A DNA stretch of 64,000 nt from UBA8437 sp963582065 (GTDB lineage: Bacteria > Planctomycetota > Planctomycetia > Planctomycetales > Planctomycetaceae), in the NCBI GenBank assembly GCA_963582065.1, contig CAUZRQ010000015.1, positions 1 through 64,000 of the forward strand, given 5' to 3'. The notes below the pieces were generated by a model. The model made no database searches. It was not told the DNA's origin and saw nothing but the letters and a program-made list of their open reading frames with translations. Shown here in pieces: positions 18,130 through 26,293 of this stretch. The position numbers and the translations under genes are program-made. Positions within the stretch are counted from its first letter, which is position 1. Each line of letters opens with the position of its first letter.

Positions 18130-18287
18130 GAGCGGCCGTGGCTCGCGCTGGCAGGGTCCTGGAGGGGATGGTAGGATCGCGGTAGCCTGTGTCGACGGCC
18201 AGCCCGGCCGGCGGAGAGGAATCCCCCGGCCCGGTGTTGCCACAGTGAAAGAACGCAGGCGATCGATGGCTCCAAAGGACCTGTGTT

Positions 18288-19382
18288 ATGTGTAGTCGGC
18301 GCGGTTTGTTTCCGGTAACTCTCTGTCTGGTGTCCTGCCTGTTTCTGTTCGGATCGGGATGTGGCAGTGAAGGAGACAGCGATGGAGCATCGGGTGGGGC
18401 GACGAAACCGAAACGCCGTCAGTTCCTGAGCATGGGCACTGCACCGGTCGGCGGAGCATTTCCCGTGGTTGGTGGTGCGATTGCCGAGGTGCTCAACAAT
18501 CACAAGGGTGACAACAACTGGAAGGTCCAGGCCAAGGGCACCAAGGGCTCGAAGGCCAACATCCGCGACATCCAGAACGACAAGCTGGAACTGGCCCTGT
18601 CGAACTCGGCGATCAGTTATTTTGCCGTACGGGGGATGTCGGGCTGGGACAAGAAATACGACATTCGCGCGATCGTGACGTTGGCACCTAACGTGGCGAT
18701 GTTCATCACCAAGAAGGAGACCGGCATCAACAGCATTGCCGAACTGAAGGGCAAGCGGGTCGTGGTCGGTCCTTCCGGAGCCGGTTTCGAGATGTTTGTC
18801 GGTCCGCTGCTCAAGGGGCATGGCCTGACCTACTCGGATTTCTCTCCTCTGAACAACACCCAGGGCGGCGCGGTCGACCTGCTGGCTGATGGAAACGCCG
18901 ATGCAGCCTTCCTTGGCGGTGCCGTGCCGACCGGTGCGGTCACACAGGCCTGCAGTTCTCATGACATCGTCTTCATTCCCTTCGACTCGGCGGTCAGGAA
19001 GAAGCTGGTGGCGGACTACGAGTTCTTCCAGCCATTCACTATTGCCAAGGACAAGTACTCGGACCTCGACAAGGACTTCGAGGGTCTGAATGTCGGTTCG
19101 ATGCACCTGATCACCTCCGCCGGCCTGGATGACGAAGTGGCCTACCAGTTGACCAAAACGATCTGGGAACAGCGTGCCGAAATTGCCGGGAAGCACCCTG
19201 CCGGTCGTGCGATCAACGAGAAGAACGCCGCTCGCTATACGGGGACGGAATTCCATCCGGGCGCGGTTCGCTTCTACAAGAAAATTGGGATCTGGCCTGC
19301 GGGTGACGACGGAGAGTCGGCGGCGGATGCCGAGAAGCCGTCCGACGATGCGTCCGAGGCCAAGGACGTCAAAGCGAAGTAA
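18288..19382 (+). CDS. TAXI-family TRAP transporter solute-binding lipoprotein
   Basis: 364 residues. The signal sequence ends at C25 (FGSGC, a slightly atypical lipobox), followed by a Gly/Ser-rich linker. The core begins FLSMGTAPVGGAFPVVGGAIAE, the usual start of TAXI binding proteins, and continues with VVVGPSGAGFE near residue 162. These proteins hand glutamate, glutamine or other small acids to a fused TRAP permease. The permease gene follows after 23 bases, so the two form one uptake system. Confidence 0.9.
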   Translation: MCSRRGLFPVTLCLVSCLFLFGSGCGSEGDSDGASGGATKPKRRQFLSMGTAPVGGAFPVVGGAIAEVLNNHKGDNNWKVQAKGTKGSKANIRDIQNDKLELALSNSAISYFAVRGMSGWDKKYDIRAIVTLAPNVAMFITKKETGINSIAELKGKRVVVGPSGAGFEMFVGPLLKGHGLTYSDFSPLNNTQGGAVDLLADGNADAAFLGGAVPTGAVTQACSSHDIVFIPFDSAVRKKLVADYEFFQPFTIAKDKYSDLDKDFEGLNVGSMHLITSAGLDDEVAYQLTKTIWEQRAEIAGKHPAGRAINEKNAARYTGTEFHPGAVRFYKKIGIWPAGDDGESAADAEKPSDDASEAKDVKAK

Positions 19383-19405
19383 TTCGGCAGGGGAGTGCCC
19401 AAGCC

Positions 19406-21706
19406 GTGGGAGATCGGCTTCGCCAGGGTGTTGTAACCGTGTTCGGGGTGTCGTTGTGCCTCTTCACGGTTCTTGAGATGAACTTTCCTCGACTGCAACA
19501 GCAGTCGGCGCTGGCCTTGTTCATTCTGATGGGCCTGGTGATCTGTTTTCTCGAGAGCCCCGTCCACGAGAAGCTCAAGGACTGGCGTTCTCTGCGGATC
19601 CTGGATGCGATTCTCGCGGCGGCAGTGATCGTCACCTGCGGCTACGTCGTGCTCCAGCTCGAACCGACCTTCCAGGGATGGTGGTCCGGCGGAGAGTCCT
19701 TGGGCGATCGGGCGGGAAATGAGACCGGGCTCGACATCATCATCGGGTCGATCGGCCTGCTGCTGGTCCTCGAATCGACGCGCCGCTCAATTGGCTGGAT
19801 CGTTCCTGCGCTGGCGCTCGTGTTCGTCGCTCACACGTATTACTGCTACGCGTCGATCCAGTACGACCTGCCTGAGATGCCGGATTGGATGCTGCCGCAT
19901 TCGGGCCAGAGTGCAGGCGACATCGTCAGTACGACCTACATCCAGACGCTCGGAGTCTTTGGGCCGGCCGCCGGGGTGATGTTCAAATACGTGTTCCTGT
20001 TCGTTGTCTTCGGTTCGTTTCTGGAGATGTCCGGGGCAACGCAGTTCATCATCGATTTCTCCGAGCGGGTCTTCGGTGGAAGTCCGGGCGGGCCGGCGAA
20101 GGTGTCCGTGTTGGGGAGCGGGCTGATGGGGTCGCTTTCCGGAAGTGCCGTCGCCAATGCAGTGACCACCGGGACCTTCACCATTCCGATGATGCGAAAT
20201 GTCGGTTTCAGCCCACATATTGCCGCCGGAATCACCGCCGCTGCGGCGTCCGGGGGGGCATTGGTGCCGCCGGTGATGGGGGCCGGAGCGTACATGATGC
20301 TCGAGATCGTCGAGCCGAACGTGACATTTGTCCAAGTGGCCACGGCGGCCGCCATCCCCGCAATCCTCTACTACCTCTCGATCTGGATGATCGTGCACTT
20401 TTACTCACGACGAGTCGGCCAGGCCGCCAAAGCGTTCGATCCGAGCCAGGCAAAACGACTCTCCAAGTTCGAGGCCACCGTGTTCTTCGGGGCCCTGGTG
20501 GCCTTGATCGGCCTGCTGCTGGACAACTACACACCGTTCAAGGCTGTCTCGGGCGCCCTGATGGTGATCATGGTTTGCAGCATCTTTCGGCGGGAACTTC
20601 CGCTGGGGAAGAGGGTGCGTGTTGCGGCGATACTCACCTTTGCCGCCGTGGTCGTCATCAACCAGTTGCAGTGGATGTGGTCTGGCTGGTTGCCCGACAC
20701 GATTGCCGAGTTCCTCGGCCCCTATCAGCCCGGGGCGTGGACCGACCCGAGCGTGAAATCTCTCACGCGGCGGGCGGTGATGGGCAGCCTGTTGAATTCA
20801 TCGATCATCGGCACGGTCGGACTGTTTCTGTTTGGGCTGTGGCACAAGTCGTGGCGCCCGTCGATGCTGGGTGCGATGGGTCGAGCTGCAAAGAACGGGG
20901 TGTCGCTGGTGGCCGCCAGTGCATGCGTCGGCATCATCATCGGCGTTGTGCAACAGACTGGAATCGCGACTGATTTCAGTGCGGTGATCAAGGGCGTTGT
21001 TGCCACAAATCTGTTGTTGGCCCTGATCGGCATCATGGTCTGTTCGATCATCCTCGGAATGGGCGTGCCGTCGGTCGTCTGCTACCTGCTGATGGCCACG
21101 CTGATGGGCTCCCTGCTTGGCGAACTCGGAGTGATTCCACTCGCCGCCCACCTCTTCATCTTCTATTTCGGGATGATGTCGATGGTGACTCCGCCGGTCG
21201 CGCTGGCCGCATACGCCAGCGCGTCGATAGCCAAGGCGAAGATCATGCAGACCGGCCTCGCCGCGTTTCGATTTTCCCTGGTCGGTTTCACTCTTCCGTT
21301 CATGTTTGTTTATCGCCCCGCATTGCTGTTGATGGACGGCGCGAAGTGGAAGGCCTGGGATGTGGCCAACCGGTCAGGACAACTGGCAGAGGCCACCGAG
21401 TTGCTCAAGGACGCTCAGGCGGCCTACGCACCATGGGATGAACTGGTGCTGGCTGTCTCGACGGCGATCGTTGGCGTCGTGGCATTGGCTGCCGGGATTG
21501 CCGGATTCTGTCGACAAGAAGCCAACTGGTTGCAGCGTTCGATGTTCTTGGCATCGGCTGGAATGCTGCTCTACCCCGACATGTGGCTGAACATCGGCGG
21601 GGGTGGGCTGTTTGTCGCCACCGTGCTGGTCAATTCCAGGGAGGGCAATCCGGGCGAACCGGCACCGCCGGAGGAACCCGTGGAGCCGCCCGTGCCGTCC
21701 GCCTGA
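19406..21706 (+). CDS. TRAP transporter fused permease (4TM/12TM)
   Basis: 766 residues from a GTG with GGGGAG about 10 bases upstream. Helices cover nearly the whole length. The DctQ-like part (about 1-150) is fused to the DctM-like part, which includes GSGLMGSLSGSAVANAVTTG near residue 233 and ILGMGVPSVVCYLL near 548, typical of TAXI-type TRAP permeases. It imports the solute brought by the lipoprotein upstream, driven by an ion gradient. The C-terminus carries an extra membrane segment and a proline/glutamate-rich tail. Confidence 0.9.
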   Translation: MGDRLRQGVVTVFGVSLCLFTVLEMNFPRLQQQSALALFILMGLVICFLESPVHEKLKDWRSLRILDAILAAAVIVTCGYVVLQLEPTFQGWWSGGESLGDRAGNETGLDIIIGSIGLLLVLESTRRSIGWIVPALALVFVAHTYYCYASIQYDLPEMPDWMLPHSGQSAGDIVSTTYIQTLGVFGPAAGVMFKYVFLFVVFGSFLEMSGATQFIIDFSERVFGGSPGGPAKVSVLGSGLMGSLSGSAVANAVTTGTFTIPMMRNVGFSPHIAAGITAAAASGGALVPPVMGAGAYMMLEIVEPNVTFVQVATAAAIPAILYYLSIWMIVHFYSRRVGQAAKAFDPSQAKRLSKFEATVFFGALVALIGLLLDNYTPFKAVSGALMVIMVCSIFRRELPLGKRVRVAAILTFAAVVVINQLQWMWSGWLPDTIAEFLGPYQPGAWTDPSVKSLTRRAVMGSLLNSSIIGTVGLFLFGLWHKSWRPSMLGAMGRAAKNGVSLVAASACVGIIIGVVQQTGIATDFSAVIKGVVATNLLLALIGIMVCSIILGMGVPSVVCYLLMATLMGSLLGELGVIPLAAHLFIFYFGMMSMVTPPVALAAYASASIAKAKIMQTGLAAFRFSLVGFTLPFMFVYRPALLLMDGAKWKAWDVANRSGQLAEATELLKDAQAAYAPWDELVLAVSTAIVGVVALAAGIAGFCRQEANWLQRSMFLASAGMLLYPDMWLNIGGGGLFVATVLVNSREGNPGEPAPPEEPVEPPVPSA

Positions 21707-21751
21707 CCGGCGGGGATCTCTTCAAAGAACGGCAAACCAACGGAGAGTGCA

Positions 21752-23362
21752 ATGCCCGCGATGATTTCGGCTCCACAACCCCTGGCCGTTGAGGCAGGGG
21801 CCAATATGCTCGCCGACGGGGGGAACGCATTCGACGCAGCCATCGCCTGCGCGGCGGTGCAATGGCTGGTCGATCCTCATTCGTGTGGGGCGGGCGGCTA
21901 CATGGTGATGACATCGTTCTCGGCCGAGACCGGTGAGCCCAACCCGGTGATCGACGCGCCGGCGGTGGCCGGAAGTGGTGTGTCACCGGAGATGTGGCAG
22001 GACATCGTGATTCGGCCGAACCCCGAGGGCTGGGGGTATTTCCTCGAGGGAAAGGTCAACGAGGACGGGTACCAGAGTGTCTGTGTGCCCGGGATCGGCC
22101 GGGGGCTGGGCCTGGTGCACGATCGCTGGGCCAGTCGGGGCTGGGACGAGCTGCTTGCTCCGGCGATTCGGATTGCCGAGGACGGCTGGATGGTGGGGAC
22201 CCTTCAGGCGGCACGCTGGAAGGAACCCCCCGGGTTCTACGAAGGATCCTCCGGCCGCCAGAAACTTGATGTCACACCTTCGGCCCAACGCATCTACCTC
22301 AAGCCCGATGGCTCGACGTATGAGATGCACGAGACCCTGGTGAACCCCGATTATGCTGTGACGTTGCGTCGGATGGCCGAGGCGGGGCCGGAAGATCTTC
22401 ACACCGGACAACTGGCCGAGAAGATGGCTGCCGACCTTTCAGCCAACGGCAGCTGGGTGACTGCCGACGACCTGGCCGGCTACCGGCCTCGAACCGAGGA
22501 GCCCGTGACCGCCGAGTACAAGGGGTACACCGTTGTCAGCAATCAGCCGCCCCACGGTGGCCCGACACTGGCCGCCATCCTGAACATTCTCGGAGATGAT
22601 GATCTCGCCGGATTGGGGCACAATTCACCCGCGTACATTCTGAAGGTCTCGCTGGCCATGAAGGCGGCTTTTGCCGATCGCAACCGGCACATGGCGGACG
22701 AGCAGTTCGAAGAGGTGCCACTGGAATGGATGACGTCGGCCGAGCGAGCCGTTGAGTGGCGAGAGGTGATCGCATCGGGCCAGCCGATCGATGTCGGACG
22801 TCAGCAGGCCGACTCGGGCACCACCCATGTCAGTGTCGTCGATGCCGCCGGCAACTGCGTGTCCCTGACCCACTCGCTGGGCACCAGTTCCGGGGTGATC
22901 ACCGACGGCCTGGGGTTCATGTACAACAACTCGATGGTCAACTTCGACCCGCTCCCCGGACGCCCCAACAGCATTGCGCCCGGGAAGGGACGGACCACGG
23001 GGATGACACCGACCCTGGTGCTCAAGGATGGACGTCCGGTCCTGGTCCTGGGAGCACCTGGCGCAACACGGATCATCACCTCGGTCCTGCAGGTGATTCT
23101 CAACCATCTTGAGTTCGGGATGAGCATCACCGATGCGGTGCATGTGGCCCGGTTTGACTGCCAGGGCGAACTGATCAAGTGTCAGCGACGAATCCCGGAG
23201 TCGGTCTGTGAAGAGATCCGCAAATCGCATCCGGTGGTTCGGATCCCGCGTAGCCACGGCGGGCTGGCGTTGGTGCACGCGGTGGCGATTGATCCGGACA
23301 GCGGTGAGTTGAGCGGAGCGGCCGATACCGGCGCCGACGGCATGGCGTTGCTCGTGCCGTGA
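21752..23362 (+). CDS. Gamma-glutamyltransferase family protein without signal peptide
   Basis: 536 residues. GGNAFDAAIACAA near residue 28 and the autoprocessing site DSGTTHVSVVD with the likely nucleophile T357 mark the gamma-glutamyltranspeptidase family. GNCVSLTHSLGTSSG follows as in active members. These are Ntn hydrolases that cut gamma-glutamyl bonds after self-cleavage into two subunits. The protein begins directly with the mature fold (MPAMISAPQPLA), so it should act in the cytoplasm, unlike the periplasmic enzyme. It lies 45 bases after a TAXI TRAP transporter, which suggests it handles an imported gamma-glutamyl or related compound. Confidence 0.87.
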   Translation: MPAMISAPQPLAVEAGANMLADGGNAFDAAIACAAVQWLVDPHSCGAGGYMVMTSFSAETGEPNPVIDAPAVAGSGVSPEMWQDIVIRPNPEGWGYFLEGKVNEDGYQSVCVPGIGRGLGLVHDRWASRGWDELLAPAIRIAEDGWMVGTLQAARWKEPPGFYEGSSGRQKLDVTPSAQRIYLKPDGSTYEMHETLVNPDYAVTLRRMAEAGPEDLHTGQLAEKMAADLSANGSWVTADDLAGYRPRTEEPVTAEYKGYTVVSNQPPHGGPTLAAILNILGDDDLAGLGHNSPAYILKVSLAMKAAFADRNRHMADEQFEEVPLEWMTSAERAVEWREVIASGQPIDVGRQQADSGTTHVSVVDAAGNCVSLTHSLGTSSGVITDGLGFMYNNSMVNFDPLPGRPNSIAPGKGRTTGMTPTLVLKDGRPVLVLGAPGATRIITSVLQVILNHLEFGMSITDAVHVARFDCQGELIKCQRRIPESVCEEIRKSHPVVRIPRSHGGLALVHAVAIDPDSGELSGAADTGADGMALLVP

Positions 23363-23397
23363 ACGCTACAGGTGGGAGTGCCGGTTCGGACAGGTCC

Positions 23398-23427
23398 TTG
23401 ACGCTCGCTTCTGGCATCTGTTAGGTT
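23398..23427 (+). promoter_or_regulatory. Candidate promoter of the leu leader
   Basis: TTGACG (23398-23403) is followed after 18 bases by TAGGTT (23422-23427). Transcription would begin near 23434, about 35 bases before the leader peptide. Confidence 0.45.
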
Positions 23428-23468
23428 TGATTTGAGTTCTGAACCAGGTACTCCAGGTGTCCCAGACA

Positions 23469-23534
23469 ATGACGTTGACCGAGCACTTGCTGCTGGGCCT
23501 TCTGCTTAGCCCCGCGAGAGGTGGGAGGGCTTAG
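23469..23534 (+). CDS. Leucine-rich leader peptide of the leuA attenuator
   Basis: 21 codons from the ATG at 23469 to the TAG at 23532. Seven residues are leucine (positions 3, 7, 8, 9, 11, 12 and 13), six of them packed as LLLGLLL. The ORF ends 38 bases before the 5' arm of a terminator hairpin and 122 bases before leuA. This is the arrangement of ribosome-mediated attenuation: stalling at leucine codons during leucine shortage would let transcription reach leuA. AGGTG upstream may serve as a weak ribosome site. The position and composition are seen directly; the regulatory role is inferred. Confidence 0.85.
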   Translation: MTLTEHLLLGLLLSPARGGRA

Positions 23535-23586
23535 TCTGTCGACACTCTGAATCTGGAACAGACCAAAGACGACCCCGAGACCTCTC
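23516..23586 (+). promoter_or_regulatory. Proposed antiterminator pairing in the leu leader
   Basis: GAGAGGT (23516-23522, within leader codons 16-18) is exactly complementary to ACCTCTC (23580-23586) inside the terminator hairpin. The two pairings exclude each other. A ribosome reaching the leader stop would cover GAGAGGT and free the terminator. One stalled at the leucine codons would leave it exposed. A further stem GTCTGT/ACAGAC (23534-23539 with 23558-23563) lies between. Confidence 0.55.
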
Positions 23587-23607
23587 ACAGGACTCGGGGT
23601 TTTTTTG
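23573..23607 (+). terminator. Attenuator terminator before leuA
   Basis: CCCCGAG (23573-23579) pairs with CTCGGGG (23593-23599), with an inner CCT/AGG extension after one A-A mismatch and a CTCAC loop. A T-run follows at 23600-23606. It lies between the leucine leader peptide and leuA, so it should stop transcription when leucine is plentiful. Confidence 0.88.
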
Positions 23608-23656
23608 TTTTTCGATGGCGAGCCAGGCACCGCCTGGCTCAAGTGGAATTCAGGCA

Positions 23657-25195
23657 ATGTCCACCGAAACGATCACGATCTTCGACACGACACTTCGCGA
23701 CGGCGAACAGTCTCCCGGCTGCAGTATGAAGACAGCCGAAAAGCTCGAGGTCGCCGGCGCGTTGGTCGACCTGGGGGTTGATGTCATCGAGGCCGGGTTC
23801 CCCATTGCTTCACCCGGTGACTTCGAAGCCGTGCAAATGGTGTCCCGGGAGTTTGGCGATCGGGCGACGATCTGTGGACTGGCCAGGTGTCGACAAGAGG
23901 ATGTCGATCGGGCGTGGGCGGCGCTACAGGATGCCGAGCGGCGACGCCTGCACGTGTTCCTGGCAACGAGTTCGATTCACATGGAACACAAGCTGAAGAT
24001 GGACGAGAAGCAGATAGTCAATACGGCTGTCGAGATGGTCAAGCGGGCGGCCGGATATTGTGACGACGTGGAGTTTTCGCCCGAGGATGCTGCTCGAACG
24101 GAACTGGATTTCCTGTGCGAGGTTGTCGAGAAGGCGATCGACGCCGGTGCCACGACGATCAACATTCCCGACACGGTGGGGTACGCGACACCGGAACAAT
24201 TCGGGTCGGTGTTTCGGCACCTGAAAGCGAATGTCAGCAACATCGACAAGGCGGTGCTCAGCGCCCATTGCCACAACGACCTGGGCCTGGCCGTGGCCAA
24301 CAGCCTTGCTGCGGTTGGCGAGGGGGCCCGGCAGGTTGAGTGTACGATCAACGGCCTGGGAGAGCGGGCGGGAAATGCAGCGCTGGAAGAGATCGTGATG
24401 GCGCTGGCGACGAGGGGGGATTATTTTCAGTGTGAGACGAGGATAAACACCAACAAGCTGTTTCCGACCAGCCGGCTGGTTTCGAGCATCACCGGCATGA
24501 AGGTCCAAAGGAACAAGGCGATTGTCGGCCAGAATGCGTTTGCTCACGAGGCCGGCATTCATCAAGACGGCTGGCTGAAGGAACCCACCACCTATGAGAT
24601 CATGCGTCCGGAGGACGTGGGAGTGCCCGGCACCGACCTGGTTCTGGGCAAGCACAGCGGGCGGCACGCGTTCGGCGACCGAGTGATACAACTCGGCTAC
24701 ACGCTCGACGACGATGTGTTCCAGGCCGTGTTCAAGGACTTCACCTCGCTGGCAGACAAGAAGAAGGACGTCTACGACTCGGACATTGCGGCGTTGATCG
24801 ACAACCGGATCGTGGACACGCCCGATCACTGGCATCTTGTCAGTCTGCACACTTCGGCTGGAACGGGTACGATCCCAACGGCCACAATTGAACTGCAGCA
24901 CGATGAGCAGACGGTTCGACGTGATGCGGCGACCGGCGATGGCCCGGTTGACGCGGTGTTTCGTACCCTGGAACGCATCACCGGAGTCGATGCCAAGCTG
25001 GAAGACTACGAGGTTCGAAGCGTTTCGAAGGGCAAGGATGCTCAGGGTGAGGTACTGGTCGCAATCGTCGTGAATGGACGCCAATATCACGGCAAGGGAG
25101 TCAGTACCGACATCATCGAGGCCAGTGCCCGTTCGTACCTTAAGGCTCTCAACAAGGTTGTCACAGATACGCAGGCCGGCGAAGTCGCTGAGTGA
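23657..25195 (+). CDS. leuA: 2-isopropylmalate synthase
   Basis: 512 residues from the ATG at 23657 (an in-frame ATG at 23615 lies just after the terminator). FDTTLRDGEQSPG at 9-21 holds the metal and substrate site. AHCHNDLGLAVANS near residue 203 gives the metal-binding histidines, and GQNAFAHEAGIHQDG lies near 295. The length includes the C-terminal regulatory domain that binds leucine. The enzyme condenses acetyl-CoA with 2-oxoisovalerate, the first committed step of leucine synthesis. A leucine leader peptide and terminator precede it, so feedback acts at both the transcript and the enzyme level. Confidence 0.95.
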   Translation: MSTETITIFDTTLRDGEQSPGCSMKTAEKLEVAGALVDLGVDVIEAGFPIASPGDFEAVQMVSREFGDRATICGLARCRQEDVDRAWAALQDAERRRLHVFLATSSIHMEHKLKMDEKQIVNTAVEMVKRAAGYCDDVEFSPEDAARTELDFLCEVVEKAIDAGATTINIPDTVGYATPEQFGSVFRHLKANVSNIDKAVLSAHCHNDLGLAVANSLAAVGEGARQVECTINGLGERAGNAALEEIVMALATRGDYFQCETRINTNKLFPTSRLVSSITGMKVQRNKAIVGQNAFAHEAGIHQDGWLKEPTTYEIMRPEDVGVPGTDLVLGKHSGRHAFGDRVIQLGYTLDDDVFQAVFKDFTSLADKKKDVYDSDIAALIDNRIVDTPDHWHLVSLHTSAGTGTIPTATIELQHDEQTVRRDAATGDGPVDAVFRTLERITGVDAKLEDYEVRSVSKGKDAQGEVLVAIVVNGRQYHGKGVSTDIIEASARSYLKALNKVVTDTQAGEVAE

Positions 25196-25228
25196 GTTGC
25201 CAGAGACCGATTTCGAAGACCAACCCAC

Positions 25229-25819
25229 ATGACGAGCCGTCGACTGTTCTGGACGCTGCCGGTTGCCGCGGTGGTGTTGATTGGTGTGACACTCTGGGAA
25301 CAGGCTCAGAATCGTGTTCCCGTCGAGCGGACGGGACTGCGAGTTGCCAGGTCCATGCGGTCCGTGGGCCCGGAACTGCAGTTCGAGTTGTACGATTCGC
25401 GCAACCGGACCGTTCGCCTGTCCCGTTATCTCGGACGGCATCGTGTGGACCTTGTCTTTTTGGCAACGGGTGCGAGCATGAGCGAGGATCCGGTGGTGGC
25501 GGCTGTGGGACAGCCGTCGTTCACAAGAATCGTGCTGGTGGTCAGCCAGGACCTGCCGCAAGTGATTCGGAGTCAGGTGGACGGTCGGCCAGGCGGTAGT
25601 CCAATTGTGCTCTCGGACGCCGGGGGCCGCCTTGGGCAGGTACCCGGATCGGCCGCCCGAGCATGGGGCGCGATGGGCGGCGAGGGTGAGGTGGGCAGGA
25701 CCAGGTGGTACGCGATCGACCGCGCCGGGCGGGTGGACTGGTCCGGCGGTCGCCCCCTCGCTCAAAAGCCCGACGTCCAGTTGCCCGTGCGTGATGTCAC
25801 CGCAGACATGGACCACTGA
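25229..25819 (+). CDS. Membrane-anchored redoxin-like protein lacking cysteines
   Basis: 196 residues. One N-terminal helix (LFWTLPVAAVVLIGVTLWE) anchors the protein. PELQFELYDSRNRTVRLSRYLG followed by VDLVFLATG resembles the start of AhpC/thioredoxin-fold proteins, but no cysteine is present anywhere in the sequence, so peroxidase or disulfide chemistry is excluded. It may be a structural relative. It starts 33 bases after leuA, is followed after 3 bases by another membrane protein, and may be read through from the leu transcript. Confidence 0.5.
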   Translation: MTSRRLFWTLPVAAVVLIGVTLWEQAQNRVPVERTGLRVARSMRSVGPELQFELYDSRNRTVRLSRYLGRHRVDLVFLATGASMSEDPVVAAVGQPSFTRIVLVVSQDLPQVIRSQVDGRPGGSPIVLSDAGGRLGQVPGSAARAWGAMGGEGEVGRTRWYAIDRAGRVDWSGGRPLAQKPDVQLPVRDVTADMDH

Positions 25820-25822
25820 CCC

Positions 25823-26293
25823 ATGGTCAATGAGCCTCGGACCGAGATGACCGATCAGAGCGACAGAACGTCGGGGATCTGGGTGGTTTGCGGCATCCTG
25901 GGCCTGGGCCTGGTCTCCATCCTGATTCTGTGGCTGTACACCGATATGCACACCGCTCCGTTTCTCGCGTTGCGGGATGCGATCTACGCCGAGTACCCAT
26001 CATCGGACCCGCAGGTGGAGGGTGGGCAACGAAAGATTCAGAAAAGGACGCCGAGAATCCTGCGAGTCACGTTGCGTGTGAGTTGGGATCCCGGAGAGAG
26101 GGATGATGAGGTGGCGGACATGGTCGACCGGCTCGTGGCGTTGGCCGACGAGCACCACGGGTTGGGGCAATATGACCTGTTCGATGTCTACCTCGTCTGG
26201 TTCCGGCCCGAACGGAAGGCCGTGTCACGAAACGAGCAACGAGCGGTCGCCGGTCTGATCGAAACGGGTCGAGTCAGGCCGGCCGGCGACTAA
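25823..26293 (+). CDS. Hypothetical single-span membrane protein
   Basis: 156 residues from the ATG at 25823; the ATG at 25847 is an alternative. One helix (GIWVVCGILGLGLVSILILWLY, about residues 18-40) is followed by a soluble domain with strands such as RILRVTLRVSW and DLFDVYLVWF. I recognise no family. Three bases separate it from the cysteine-free redoxin-like gene, so they are probably co-transcribed. Its TAA overlaps the TAG of the convergent MoeA gene in the four bases CTAA. Confidence 0.6.
   Translation: MVNEPRTEMTDQSDRTSGIWVVCGILGLGLVSILILWLYTDMHTAPFLALRDAIYAEYPSSDPQVEGGQRKIQKRTPRILRVTLRVSWDPGERDDEVADMVDRLVALADEHHGLGQYDLFDVYLVWFRPERKAVSRNEQRAVAGLIETGRVRPAGD

Noticed and set aside
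23924..25951. Long leftward open frame opposite leuA and the following genes
   Set aside because: It covers a clear leuA gene, has no family motifs, and is an effect of GC-rich codon use.
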